From Apis mellifera (taxonomy: Eukaryota > Arthropoda > Insecta > Hymenoptera > Apidae): a stretch of DNA of 64,000 nucleotides. This document shows positions 25,118-39,829 of the stretch, one piece after another; positions within the stretch are counted from its first letter, which is position 1; each line of letters begins with the position of its first letter. The notes beneath the pieces are model-generated. The model was not told the origin of the DNA. It did no database searches and saw only the letters and a program-made list of their open reading frames with translations. The DNA is taken from assembly GCF_003254395.2 (NCBI RefSeq), contig NC_037641.1, positions 124,001 to 188,000 of the forward strand. Reading direction: 5' to 3'. Made by a program: the position numbers and the translations under genes.

Positions 25118-26904
25118 TTTAAAATTTGCTATTGTACTTGAAGATTATGATAGAAAGACTGAACTTTACTTTACTAGATACAATATAGAAACAAATTTCA
25201 GCGAGGTTCGTTATCTTGTTTTAAAGACTTTTATCGTGCACAATTGTTTTTTTTATTAAATATATGATAATTTTTTACAACTACAAACTACACCGAAAAG
25301 TGTGGATTTCTAAATACTTTACCAATATAATTATATAGATATAGATTCTTATAAATCGTTTTTTTTTATTACATAACTTTCTTTTACTTTCTCTTTAAAT
25401 TTTTATTTTATTTATAATACCACTTTATACAATTAATCGTAAATTCGTAAATTTATTCATTAAGATAGAAATAGATAACTTATATGATTAACCGTAGATA
25501 TCTTATATGTTATTTTATTTTGTTTTGAATAACTTGACGTTCGTAAAGACCTGTTGAACAGATCTTTATAAGAGAGAAATGTGAATTGGTCGTTCATAAT
25601 ATTCATATATATTCATATATAGGGTGTTAATATATTCGCAGAACATTTTTGGAGAATCAATTTTTTTATTTATCGCATTCTGTCTCGCTTCATTTCAACA
25701 AACTATAATTTAGTTATAAATAAATCTTAATTGATATTTTTATATATCAATTTCTGTTTTTGGCTTTTAAAATCGATTCTCCAAAAATGAAAATATTAAC
25801 GTTCTGTAAATGTATGTATGTATTCCGCTGAGTAACGGCAAAAATTGATTTATTAATGCTAAAAGATTGATTGTTATATTGCAATGATTAAACAAATTAA
25901 AAATATAATATAATAATAATTTCAATAATTTTTTTGATTCCTTGAATGCATACAATTTCTTAATCTTAAATCTCTTTTATAATGTATACTATTATAAATT
26001 GTAATTATAAATGAAGCTGATATAATAAAAATAATGTTAAATTATTAGAATATTATTTTATGACGATTTTATTCTTTCGATAATTTTATCAATACCCCCA
26101 ACGTTTTATCTTTTCATTATGGAAATAACTATTGCTGACCCATGACACGTGATTTATTTATCAGTTAAGTCTAAATTTTTTGGTTATTAATTCTAAGTAT
26201 ATAAATATATAAATGGCAATAGAATTCCTTTTATCTGCTATGTTTTATTACAATCTTTTATAATATCTATTATAATCTATTATAATATCTATATAAAATC
26301 TATATCAATCTATTATAATAATATACATATATATGTGAAAGAAAACCAAATCATTTCGAATGTGTCAGTTTGTCATCGATGATAAAATTCTTAATAAAAA
26401 AATATATTTCATTTCATGAATTTTTTATTAATTTTTAACATGCATTAATAATGTATTTTATGTATTATATTATTTGTTTCATAAAATAAAACTTGAAATA
26501 ATTTTAATTAAAGAAATATATAATGTATAAATGTAAAATTGATGATACATAAAATGTTTTTCATTAGTCAAATAGAAAAATCATAAAACATATATATATA
26601 TATATATTTTTCCGTCATGTAAGCATGTAATATTATATTTAACCCAAATTGTACAATATTTAAAAAATTCTTTTGTTTATATTTAATCAAAATAATTTTT
26701 AATTATAATATTTATACATTTAATTAAATATATCATTATATTTATTTACAGATATTAAAACAGTTAAAAATACTAAAAAAAAACTGTTGATGAAAAATGA
26801 TGTAAAAATATGAAATAATATTCTATTATTAAATTAAAACAAATATTAAAACAAATATTAAAACATTTCAAATGTTAAATTGAAATTTATTCAATTTCTA
26901 AAAT
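25118..26904. other. Intergenic region between PSAT1 and DNA-PKcs (divergent)
   Basis: About 1.8 kb, very AT-rich, containing the 5' ends of both flanking genes. The only structure I see is a perfect 15-bp inverted repeat (CATTTTTGGAGAATC at 25644-25658 and its complement at 25775-25789) and short TA runs. No open frame is credible. Confidence 0.6.
25644..25789. repeat. Short inverted repeat flanking about 115 bp
   Basis: A 15-bp arm and its perfect reverse complement, with further partial pairing on both sides. It could be a remnant of a small foldback element; no target-site duplication is evident. Confidence 0.6.
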
Positions 26905-29900
26905 ATGGATTCATTTAAAACATTTCTAAATATTTTTGAACGAGCTGTAATAGAAAGAAATAGTACAAATTTGATAGAAATTTTGAAGAATAGTCGAAAA
27001 TATTTTCAAAATATAACAAAAGATGATAGTGGTACTAAATACTTCTTAAGTTATAATTTATAGTTATAATTAATTAAGTTATAATTTTAGAAAATATAAT
27101 ATTATATTTATTATATAAAAATAATGTAATTTTTATATTATAAAAAAAATTTGTTTGAACATATATATTTAATATTTGCAATTTTTGTATTTAGAATTGA
27201 TGCTGTCTATGTTATTCAATAAAAACAAAGGCTTGCTTTCTTTTCTTAATAATGAACTTAAAAGATTCAATTCTCAAAAAGGTTTTGATGTAGCAATTAA
27301 AGAAACATTTTATCTTCTACAATTTATCATAGAACAATTCTCTGATATATTTATACCTTATATAATTGAAACAAAGGTATTTTACAACTTATATTCATAT
27401 ATTTATAATTAATATACATATATAATATATATTCTTTATATATATATTTAATAAATTTAACTTTTTATATATAAGATACTAAAGTTTCATTTATTTGAAG
27501 AATACATGTCAATTGGCACTCATAACACATTGTTCAGCATTTATTCAGAAGGCTGCCTCTAGTACATTTAATAAATTGATAGAAATTTTTAAAGAATATG
27601 ACATTGAATTAGGTGAAACTATAAAAAAATTTGTGTCATTGTTTCATTTAATCGATATAAAAGGTAATATTAAAATATACAATAAATTTATATTATATAA
27701 ACAATTTAGTATAAATATATTTATTCCATGATTTAGTATATTAATAAATTTGATTTTTTGTAGAGAGAAGTTTTCTATTTTCTGTACTTAGCACAATTAC
27801 AAAATATTGTCCAGAAATTTCAGAAATACAAGAATATTCTAATATAATTTTTCAACAATTAAGAAATGATATTAAAAAACAGGTATATTATTTTTTAATG
27901 TTTTTAAAAAAAAAATTTTTATGGTACATAATTATACTTATAATTTTAGTATAATCCAAAAACTATGTCCCATTCGATGGATACGTTTCAAGTATATTTG
28001 GATGCACTTTCAAATATATTAGCAAAACTCCCAAAAGAAATGGAAATAGAAAAACATTATGAGGAATTGTATAATTGGATTAAAGAATTAAGTAATCCTA
28101 AAAAGTATTCAATTAAGAAAGTTTCAATGAAATCGGCAATTAATTTATTATCTAAACATATGTATCTCTTTCGTGAATTTGTTTATTGTGATTACAAATA
28201 TTGGTATGACTTATTGATAACTTTTGCTCAAGATAAAAATGTACAATATAGTGAATGTGGACAACATGCTTTAAAAAGTTTTTATCGAGTAATGGGAAAT
28301 ACTTTAAAACATAAATCTTCTAATGATGATAAAACAATATTCTTGGTAACTTTTAATAATTTTTAAAAAAATTATTAAAATTATATTATATAATTTGACA
28401 ATATTTAATATTTTTTATATTTTAGTATTTTAAAGATCTTTTTGAGGAACAATTAAAAAACAGCCATCATGTAAATTCAAATATGTTATGTTTTATTATA
28501 TATGGATTTAGTCAAATGGCTGCTCCATGTAAAAGATATCTTAGCAATAAAGATGTGAAAGATATGTTTTCACTCATAGCTAATTGTGCTATGTTACTTT
28601 GTTCAAGGTATCAACAATATATTTTTTTCAATATTTTATAATAATTTATTATAAAATTATTTTATAATAATTTATAATATTATATAATAATTTATTTTAA
28701 TTTTTAATATTATAGAAATGAATTAGAAAAAACACATTTACAAAGTATTTGTGATTATCAAGAAGCTTTCTCAGAAATAATATTACATATATCAGAACTT
28801 TCAATTAATCAAATTAATATAATTACAAAGCTTAGTATTCTTTTAGTTAAAAGATTTCCTGATTTTCCTATATCTAATCAAAATCTTGCCAGATCATCAT
28901 TAATGAATACCATAATTAATATTGATATAATGAGTAAAAATTTTTTAGATGAATTTCTTTATAATTTAAGTAAGTATATAATATATACATATATATAATA
29001 ATATGTATTATTAAATCTAATATTTTGATATTGTTTGAATATTCAGTTTATAATGGAATAGTATGGACTTGTTCACATACATTGTTGGTTGATGCTGAAT
29101 TACAACGAGGATTGAATAATCTCCCAGAACGACCATTATGCTATAAAAATTATTTGCCTTTATGGTTATATCTGTCAAATCCAGATAATTATCAAAAACA
29201 TAGACATATTACACAAAATATAATCGATTCAACTATAGATGTGGGCATTATATTAATTGATAAATTAAATCTGAATACAAAAATGAAAGAAGATAATATA
29301 TTTTCAGATACAGCTTTTTCTCAAATTGCTGAGAATGAAGCAGACTTTCGAACATTCGTTAATATTGTAGATTTATATGTTGATATAATTAATAATTTAA
29401 ACTCTTCTTTATTTATAAACACAATACATAAATTTTTAATGAAAATTATCAGTATATCTTATAAGCACCATTTAATATCAGGTTTTTATAAATTAGTACA
29501 TGCAACATTTAAACATGTTTGCATTTTAAGTAATAATGAAGAAAACGAAATTGAAATAGAAACATTAGAAATGTTGTATAAATATTTAATAAATGTATTA
29601 GATTTGATTCCCACGTTTTCTAATGAATTATTAACTACATGCTTATATTTAATTTTAAATATACCATTAAGATTTGTAGAACGTATATTAAACAATACAA
29701 TTCCAGCATTTAAAATTGCTTTTACTTTTGGGATAAGTGATTTTGAGTTAGCTCGTACAGCTTTAAATGCATTAGAAAAGTGGACAAATCATTTGGATAA
29801 TCAACATATAACTCTATTTTTGCAAGAAGTAGTACCATTTTTAGAGCCATATTTGCATAGTGGAGAAAGTTCTGTAGAATTTTTACAAGACATCATCAAA

Positions 29901-32900
29901 ACTGAGCGAAAAGTTATTAAACGAATAATATTAAGAGATGATGATAATACTTTGGAAAGATTTCAAATGAGAATTTTGTTGTTTATAGCTTCACTTGATA
30001 CTAATATAATAATGCAGTTTATATATAAAAAATCTATGGAAACAGGAGCTACTTGGAATAAAAAAGATTTACTCAAATATTCATTAACATTATCGGATAC
30101 ACAAGTTGATATCTATTTTGATAAAATTCTACCAAGAATAATTTTACTGGCTCAAAATTCTGGAGATCGACGGACAAAAGTAATTGCTTGTGAAGTACTT
30201 CATTCAATTGTAGTTTATGTCCTTGGTAAAACATCACAACATTTAACATCTAATCCGAATCAGTTTGATCCCATTTATATAATGTTATGTCCAGCTTTAC
30301 TAAATTTAAGTTGTGATCATGAAGAAGCAACGAGAAAAATTTTTCAACCATTAATGCTACAACTAATGCATTGGTTAAGCTCAAAATTTATGCTCAAGTC
30401 TCCAGCTACTATATATTTTCTTGATTCACTTTATAAAGGTCTTTGCAATGACAACAATTTATCTCTCAGAGAATTTTCTGGCATGTGTCTAGCCGAATTC
30501 ACTAAATGGTCTATAAAACAATCTAATAATGAAATAAGTGAAATAAGTGAATCAAATATTTATGAAATCATACATAAAATGATAAATTTTGCTCTTCATC
30601 CTTCTACTTCTAAACGAATAGCAAGTTCAATAGCTTTCAACCATCTTTATACCATTTTACGCGAAGATGAGAAAATTATATCCACATATTGGCTGGAAAT
30701 TTTATATAGTTTTGTCAAAAGTTTAAATGGTTGTAATAATCCATCAATTATTGTTTCTCTTAACCATATTGAGAAAGTTCTAATAATGAAAAAAAATCTA
30801 TTTAATGTAGAACATCACAATCGTAGAAAACCTTATGAATTTGAAGGTTTAACTTTAATTCATGCTGTAAATTGGTTACTTACACAATGTGGATGTTTAG
30901 ATCAACATTGTCGAATGAAATGTATGGATTTAGTTATAAAACTTTCTGAACATGTTGCAAACTGTGATTCAGTTAAAACAGTGATAAATAATTATATCAA
31001 TACTTATGGAATTGAAACATTTAATCATATAATTTTAAATGAATTACCAAAGATGGAAAATCTATCTATTAATGGTATATTACCTTTTCTCAGAAGTTTA
31101 GATTGTTATATTTGGTTGATAAAAAACAATCTATTGAATATAGAATTTTTATTTGGTAATTCAAATCCACAAAGAGAAATAATCTTCAATTGTGCAAGAA
31201 ATTTCGTGAATGTGATAAATAGAATTAAAATAGAGGATAAGGAAGACGATTTAATAATGTTATCAAAAGAAATTGAAAATTTACAGACATTACAATGTAA
31301 AACAATATTGACTTTATTTGATTTTATACAAATTTTATTGAATTTTAATGTAAATATTTTTATTTATAATTTTATTTAAAAAATTTCTATATATTTAAAA
31401 ATTTTAATCTTTGATGTTTTTATTTAATTTTAGGAAAATTTTATTCCAGATTTCTTTTTTAATAAAGATTTTTTTGAATTAATTGCAAAATGTATAATAT
31501 ATCCTCAAGTAATTGGATTTGACACAAAGAATCTTGAAATTACTGCTATGCTTCCTATAATTATGGGAAATTTATTACAATCAATAATGCTCAAAGATCC
31601 CTTATCATATCTGATTAAGTGTGAATTATCGATATATGTGCAGAAACATAAAAATGATTACATTGAATTAGATAATATTACTTCTGATATGAACAATTTT
31701 AGTAAACTTAAACAATATGTTCGGGGTTTAATCTTCTTGAAACGTCATGATGTCCTCAATCAATTAGATAATGTAAAATATATGTTTATAAGTTTGTCTT
31801 ATATTAATGCTTTATATAATTAAATTTATAATTAATATTATTTTATAGATTAAAGAATTGATTTATCAATCAGAGGATAAAATTGTGTATATATTTAAGT
31901 TTTTGGCAAAAGAATGGATAGGAGAACTTGTTTCTGCAGATTTAAAACCATTGGTAAAAAATTATTTGGAAATCTTAATGGAATTTTTACTTATACATTA
32001 TGAGGTATGTTATCTAAGAATAAAAACAGAAAATTTAATATTTAATAAAATTATATTAAAAATATAAATAATTTATAAAATGATATTTGCAGTCTTCAAT
32101 AACAATTAAAATAATTGAATTAATAGAAAATGATACAATGCTTGGACCAGATTCTAAGAAAATCGAACATGGTATACATTTTCTGAATACATTTAAATGT
32201 GAAATATTTAAATACATATTAAAAGATATAGAAAAAACTATAGAAATATTTAATGATGTAGTGGAAAGAAATCCGTTTCTTTTTTTAACTATAATAGAGC
32301 AATTATTTTTATTCGTACAACGACATAAAAAAAAATTACATAATCACACAAAAATATTAGTAGATACTGTTATTAAAAAATTTGCAATATTTGAAAAAGC
32401 TGCAAATAATTATGAAGATAGAAAACAAAAATTAATAAATATTTTTGGAATTGCAGTTCATTTAAAAACTAAGCCAATAGAAGTATTATCTATAAACGAA
32501 GATTTTTATATATGGATTCTTAATCAATTAATGGATAATTCAGATATAGAATACAAAATATACATCCTTCAGAATTTTCTCATATGTTTAACTGATATGA
32601 CATCTGATACAAAACCAGAATTACTTGTTATTTTACGTAGTTTAAAGAATTATAAACACGATATATGCCCAAATGATTTTTTACAAAAAAATGTAAAAGC
32701 TTTAAAAATTATCAATTGTTTTCAAACATTAGTAACATTGTTACCAGTCACTAAATCGATGATAGTATTAGAAACTATTATTTCATTTGCGGCTGGTATT
32801 GCCGAATATTTGTGTAACGAAAAAAGTAATGAATATTTACAAAACTATTTTGTTTCAATTACTACTCATTATGTTTTAAAATCTCTACAATCAATATACA

Positions 32901-35900
32901 AATTATTTATGAACTTAAACACATTAATAAATGAAAGATTTGATATATTAAATAAATTTCTTTTACCATCATTTGAATTATGTAAAACTACTGAAATACA
33001 TCAATTCTTTGAAATAAATATCAAAGAAATATATACAATTATTTGCCAAAGCTTGGTTGATAACTCAATTATAAAACAACTTACAGTATCAAAAATAGGA
33101 TGTTATGATCTTATTGCAATTATGTTTACAAAATTACATATAAGAGATATAGATAATATTGAAAGTGTGATTACTCGAAATGCTATTGACAATGTAATTA
33201 CTGGAAAAGAACTTTTGCAAAGTTTATATAGTAATGCATTAAATATACGTATGTTAAAGACACCTGAAATATCTGATTCTGAACTTAAAGAAACAATAAG
33301 ATTGTTGCATTGTTCAGCATATAATTGTTCCATATCTATTGTATCTAATCTAAAAAAAGATGAAGATTCTTATGTAAGCATTTTTGCTGAAAATAGAAAA
33401 AAGAAACAGTTAATTTGGGAGAATATTATAGATTGCCAAAAACAATATAATTTTCAACAAACAGTTACTGAATATCCAAAATATCGTAAAAGATTGATTA
33501 ATATAAGAAAGAGCATGAAAGAAAAACAAGTTTTAAATCGTTATTCATATATTTATAGTTATGATCTATCTACTTGTACTTTAAATGAAGATATAAATGC
33601 TTATGATTTTAATGAAACTATTATACATAATAAATCTGATGAAACTAATAAAAAAGAAAGTATGACTTTAACATTCGAAAATGATGAATTAAATAATCAT
33701 GAATGTATGGCTTCTATTTGTGGAGTTTTAAATCATATAATATCAGAAGAAATATCTGTACCAACTACTGATGGTGATATCATATTACCTAAATGGTTAA
33801 AATGTTTTCTTAGTTCCATTACAACAACAAATTATGATAATGTTAGACTATTTATGTTAAAAGTTATTTTAAATATGCCCACTGTATTTCAACCTTATAC
33901 AAAATTTTTTCTTCAACCAATAATGTATACAACGTATTTATATTTAAAAAAAAATCAATTAAATTATATCATTGTTGATGTTATAGAAATGTTAATAGAT
34001 TGGCAAACTTCATTTTTTCAAAAATCAGGTGATTTCACATTTGATCAAAATAAGAATACAATTCAACAATTATGGGAAATAATCATTCAAAAAGTAATAA
34101 TAATAAAAACTAAAGAAATTTCCAAAACAATTTATAAATATAACATGAACATGTTAAAAACAATGCTTGAAGTTTGGCATCCTTATTTAAAACTACCTGC
34201 AAATTTAGATGATAAGATGAGAACTGTACCTGGAGCTACTGTATATTTAATATTAATTTGTTTTGTTAATGGCATGGATAAAGATATTATTCATAGAAAT
34301 AATATTTTAGAATTTTTAGAAAAATCTCTAGAAAATTGGAAAGATGATGAAGACACAATTTTACAATGTTGTGAATGTTATGGATTAATTTTGAAATTCT
34401 TAGATGATAACGTTACATTACTAAATAAAAAATGTATTATAATTGAAAAAATTCAAAATATATTAAGACAGATGCAAATGAAATTTGAAAACAGACAAAT
34501 GAAATGCATTCGTGCGTTATGTAAAAATTATCCGGCTGCTGCAATGATTTATTTCGAATTTGTTACAACAAATATATTTAAAGTAGATGCTCAAGGCAAA
34601 TCAAATTGTTTAGAAATATTTCTATTATGCATACCAAATCTCAATTCAGATCAATTATTGAAAGAACTATCTTATATGAAATTTCATGATTTATTAAGAA
34701 ATAAAATTTCATCCTGTGAAAAAATAGCATTAAAAATAATTGATTCTCTAGTTCTTGTTCTATCACCTTCAAATATTTTATCATTTATAACTTTAGTACG
34801 ACCTTATACAAAACATGAATTTTCTGAATATAGAGAAATTGTTTACAGTATATTTATTAATATTTTTAAGAAATATGTAGCAGATATTTCTGAAAATAAT
34901 GAGATTAAGGAATTGGTACATATTAGTAAGGAAATATTACTTAATGGTATATTGGATCCTACTGAAACATTGCAAGAAATGATACTAAATTTTTGGACAC
35001 AAGATGCACAATTAACAAATACTTGCAAAGAACGATTACTTGAAATTTTAGATATTTATACTCCCAGTGCTGGTCAAAATTTTTTGCCATTCACATTTTT
35101 ATTAATTTCAGACCTTATTAAGAAATCTGGGGATTATACACGAATAATGTTTGAACCTTTATATAATTGTAGTTATAGAGATTACAAAATAGCTCTTTCA
35201 TGGAGGACAAAGAATTTAGGATCAAAAGCTCCACTTTTTGCTCCATCTTTAACTAGTCAAATGAATCAAACGTTTACCCAAATGAACACTACATTGCTAT
35301 CTTCTGATATTTCATACACAAAATCAATATATGAATCTAATGTTGAATTAGAACCTCAAGCAACTCAAGAACTTGAATTCGAACCGACTTATGCCAATGA
35401 AACATTTATTGAAACATTCAATAATCTGGAGCAAGGTGATATATTCAAAATATCAAAAGTACCGCAACCTGCTTACAATAAAAAATCAAAACGATTTTTA
35501 CGCAATGTAAATGATGTTTCCGCAATTATGCGACAAAAAGAAATTAAGAAAAATATACAACATACGGAAATGATAAAAGAAGAAATTATTCGACAAAGAA
35601 GTAATGTAAAATTATGTAGAAAATACAGAATCGGTGATTTTCCAGACATTGAAATATCGCATGCTACATTAATTGAACCATTGCAACAATTAGCAAAAAA
35701 TGATCAATTGATTTGTAAAGATTTAACAGTTTCTATTATTTATTCATTAATTGAAATGTGCAAAAAAACGAGCAAACACGATGATTTTACGAAAAAGTTT
35801 GTGGATAGAATAAAATATATTATAGAAAATGAACAAGATAGCAATTCTACTATAACAGCAATTTTAGAAATTTTATGGACTACTTCTATAACAGATTGTT

Positions 35901-38900
35901 CACCAGAAATCATCGCAAAAATCTCGAGATCTAATAGTTTGAATTTTCTCGGATCACTTGTTTTAGAAGAAAATTTAATTCATAATGTAAATATTTTTGA
36001 ACCGCCTAAGAAAAAAATACAAAGCGAAATTATGAGTGATTCATCATCTGAATGGTTGCAATTAATAAATCTTTATAAATCTATGAATGATATTGATGTA
36101 GTTCTTTCTATTTTTCAAAATCATATTACGAATGAAGATATACAAGTATTTATTTATTTTATAATAAATATATATTTAATTGATCATGATATGTTTTTTT
36201 AAATCATTTTCTTTAAAATTTTAGATTGCATCATTTTCACAAGCATCCAACAATTGGGAAAAAGCAAAAGCAGCTTATAATAAAGCGTATGAAATTGAAT
36301 CGGAACTAACGAAAGAACATTGCCTTCAAGGCTTGTTCGAATGTTTAAGTAATTTATGTTCTTGGAATGAGATTAATGAACATATAAAAAATGAACTTCA
36401 TAAAAATTTGGACAATATTTGGAATGATCCACGAAAAGATTGGATGTTTCCTTGGATATTTACAGTAAATATCCATAAATTATTAAACGAAGATACTAGT
36501 GATGAGTTTTGCAATGATGTAAAACTCATGGAATCTTGGCTGAATGATGAAGAAAAAATAAAATACATTAAACGATTCTTTGGGGAAGAACTAGCAATGT
36601 TTTTTTTGAATAATCAAGTAGAAGTTGCTCGTGAATTTTTGTTAAATTCTTTAGATGAAATGAGAGAACAATGGATCAAGCTTCATCCTCTTTCTATTCA
36701 ATTAAGAATTTCTAAATTACAAAAATTAAGAATCATTAATGACGTTAACATATTTATAAAGATTTTGAAAACAGCAAAATCCTGGAATGATTTAGATGAA
36801 GTATTCAAGTTTTGGAACAAGAGTATTCCTTTACCACAGGATGTTATACTTCTATGGGATAAATTAACATCCTATAGAATATATTTTATTGATTCATTAC
36901 TTAGTAATAAATTGGAAGAATGGAATCAGATTAATACTGAAAGTAGTTTTGATGAAGAAGAAGTTGCAATTATGCATAGATTACATATTATTAATTTTAA
37001 TATGAGATTAAAAATGGTTGAAGCATCAATGAATCAAGGGAATAAATACATAGCAAAAAAATATTTACGACAATTAAAACGAAATGTGGAAAATTATTCA
37101 TCAGATCTGAAATATGAATTCTTATATCGTGGAAAATTGTTATATCTGACAGGAGAGATTGAAACAGATATGAAGAAAAAGCTATTAAAATATATATCTT
37201 CTTGGACACATTGTCATACTATTTTAAAAAAAAACGATCTTCAAGATACTATGAATATTAATATTCGAAAGCAAATCAGTGAGATAGCATCGAAAATCGT
37301 ACAATTAAGCGAAAAAAATGAAACATTTGCAGAACTATTAATAGAAAAGATTACTGCTTTTAAAGAAATAAACATAAAAAATAATGATTTATCTAGTATT
37401 AAGAATGCATTGGAAACATATACGTTTAATCATTTAAAAATCTGTTGTGATATGACAGTTACGAATATTAAAGAATGTTATTTTGATCTTGCAAAATATT
37501 GTTACGATAAATTATCGCGTGGCTCAAATGATGTTCAATTGAGTAAAGAATTTATATATTCTATATTAAAAGCAATGAGTTATGGATCTCTTGAAGCAGC
37601 TCATTATTTTCCTTGTTTGCTAAAACCTGAATATTTCCATGATCAAGAAACAAAAGATATTTTCATTAAAGAGAGTGAAGGAATTCAAACATGGCTATTT
37701 CTCTCTTGGCAAGCTCAATTATTTTCTCATTTAGGAACATCCATTGCTCCATTAATTATACCTATTCTTAAACGAATCGTTGAAATGTATCCTAATGCGA
37801 TTATTTATACATTTCATTTAACAGTCGAAACAAATCCTGTTCTTTTAAACGACATTAATACTTATGAAATTCGAAAAATTCTTTATAATAAACCAGAAAT
37901 CGATCAATTTTTGCTAGCAATGCAATATATAGTCCAACCAGAATTATATTTGCAATATTATTTATTTGAATTTCGGAAAAATTTATCTCTTGGTACATGT
38001 ACAGCTATAGATATACTTCTTAAAAAAGTATATCCGGATATACAGGAAACAAAAAATGATCCAAAACCAGGAAATATTTTTAATGAAATTAAAGTATATA
38101 AAAAAAAGATAAAAGAATTAGCAAATAAGAAAACTGAAGAAATAAAATTGCTAGTAGATAAAATGATTGAAAGTATTAAAATGTCATTTAACAAACGTAA
38201 AGATAAGCTTAAATTGCAAGATTATAGTCCATGGTTTTGTAATTTTTTTGAAAAAAACATAGAAATACCTGGTCAATATACTGGTAAAAGAAAACCTATG
38301 CCTCAATATCATGCAAAAATTATAAAGTTTGAATCTACTGTAAAAGTAATGCAATCAATACGGAAACCTATTCGAATTACTATGATTGGTAATGATGCAA
38401 AGGATTATCATTTTTTAGTAAAATTTGGAGAAGATTTACGACAAGATCAAAGATTACAACAGTTATTTACTATTATGAACAAAACTTTGTATATTAATGC
38501 AGCTTGTAGACAAAGACAATTACTTATTGATACTTATCAGGCAAGTAAATATTTTTTAAAATAATGTAAAACATTGAAAAATAATTAATTTTTTAAATGT
38601 AGGTGATTCCATTGTCTAAAACAATGGGTCTTATACAATGGATAGATAATACAAGATCTTTAAAAGAGTTAATATATTTCACATTATCAACACAAGAAAT
38701 AAATCAGTATAATTCTATAATTAAAATGTATCAAGAATGGATACAAAAGGCTGCACCTTCTAAAAAATTGGTACATGAAAAGTATAAAGAAGCAGTGGTA
38801 AAATATAATGCTTCAGAAGTATATACCAAAATGAACGAATTTATTAATAAAACTAAATGGGATAGTTTACGCAAGACACTAATAGTATTATGTCCATCTA

Positions 38901-39746
38901 TAGAAAGTTTCATTATAATGCGTCGAAATTTTATCACTTCATATGCTACTATGTGTATTGCGCATTGGATTTTAGGCATTGGAGATCGGCATTTGCAAAA
39001 TACTCTAATCGTTATCGATTCAGGACGTTGTTTAGGTATCGATTTTGGGCTAGCTTTTGATGCTGGTGTTGATCAAAAAATACCAGAATTAATGCCTTTT
39101 CGTTTAACACCTCAAATTCTGGGTTTATTAAAACCTTTCACTGAAAAAGATCTTTTGAAAACAATAATGATTCATGCTTTACGAGCGATGAGAAATGAAC
39201 AAGGACCTATTCTTTCTTGCATGAATATTTTTGTTCATGAACCTTTAAATTGGACTGAAAACGTTAATAAAGCATTAAAAGAAAGTGAAGAAAATGTTAC
39301 AAGTAATTTTCAATTATGCAAAATAAAATATTTTAATTTTCAAATAGATATACATAGATATGTAACTAATATATTACTATTTTTATTTTAATTAAATTAC
39401 AGATATTGAATGGATACCAATGAAAAAAATTAAAGCAGTTACAAAAAAATTAAATGGAATTAAACCATCTTTAATTATATTAGATCAATTAAAAGAACAA
39501 CATTATGATAAATATTTCGATAGATATTTTACTATAATTACCGGAAATGACGTTATCAAACGTAAACGAGTAAAAATGAGTGACTTTTTAACTCTTGAAG
39601 AACAGGTAATATTGAAAAAAAACTTTATTTTTATGATTATTTAAAAATAAAATTTCTCAAATATTTAGGTTGAATATTTATTGGATCAAGCAACAGATTT
39701 AAATATTTTGGGTCGCACTTTTGTGGGATGGAGTCCTTGGCTTTAA
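26905..39746 (+). CDS. PRKDC: DNA-dependent protein kinase catalytic subunit (DNA-PKcs)
   Basis: Fifteen exons: 26905-27031, 27195-27376, 27501-27663, 27764-27882, 27950-28345, 28426-28607, 28716-28969, 29047-31349, 31434-31772, 31849-32004, 32093-36145, 36225-38540, 38603-39302, 39403-39605 and 39669-39746. They give 3856 residues; the human protein has 4128. Most of the length is helical repeat (HEAT) and FAT domain. The PI3K-like kinase has K3491 (LVKFGED), the catalytic loop D3658-R-H-L-Q-N3663 and D3677-F-G. The FATC end reads QATDLNILGRTF..WL. Other family landmarks are RRLLH/HCSAYNCSIS-like, ELNNHECMA, and RIGDFPDIEISH. It binds Ku-bound DNA ends and directs non-homologous end joining in the nucleus. 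Exon 3 was placed by alignment (IETK-NTC). Intron 12 has a GC donor. Three exons exceed 2.3 kb, so this gene is intron-poor. AATAAA occurs at 39766 and 39818. All key residues are present. Confidence 0.96.
38541..38602 (+). other. GC-AG intron in DNA-PKcs (intron 12)
   Basis: The exon ends CAG and the intron begins GCAAGT; a 62-nt intron ends in TAG. Joining here reads ..DTYQ-VIPLSK.., which fits the kinase-domain alignment and keeps phase 0. The nearest GT, 4 nt downstream, would shift the frame. The rest of the donor (CAG/GCAAGT) is otherwise a perfect match, as is usual for GC donors. Confidence 0.9.
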
Positions 39747-39765
39747 AGTGTTTTATATAATTTAT

Positions 39766-39823
39766 AATAAACTTCAACTATTTTTATGTATTTATGAATT
39801 TCTTTAATTGTTGTACAAATAAA
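39766..39823 (+). terminator. Polyadenylation signals of DNA-PKcs
   Basis: Two AATAAA hexamers at 39766-39771 and 39818-39823, 20 and 72 bases after the stop codon. Confidence 0.65.
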
Positions 39824-39829
39824 AAACTA

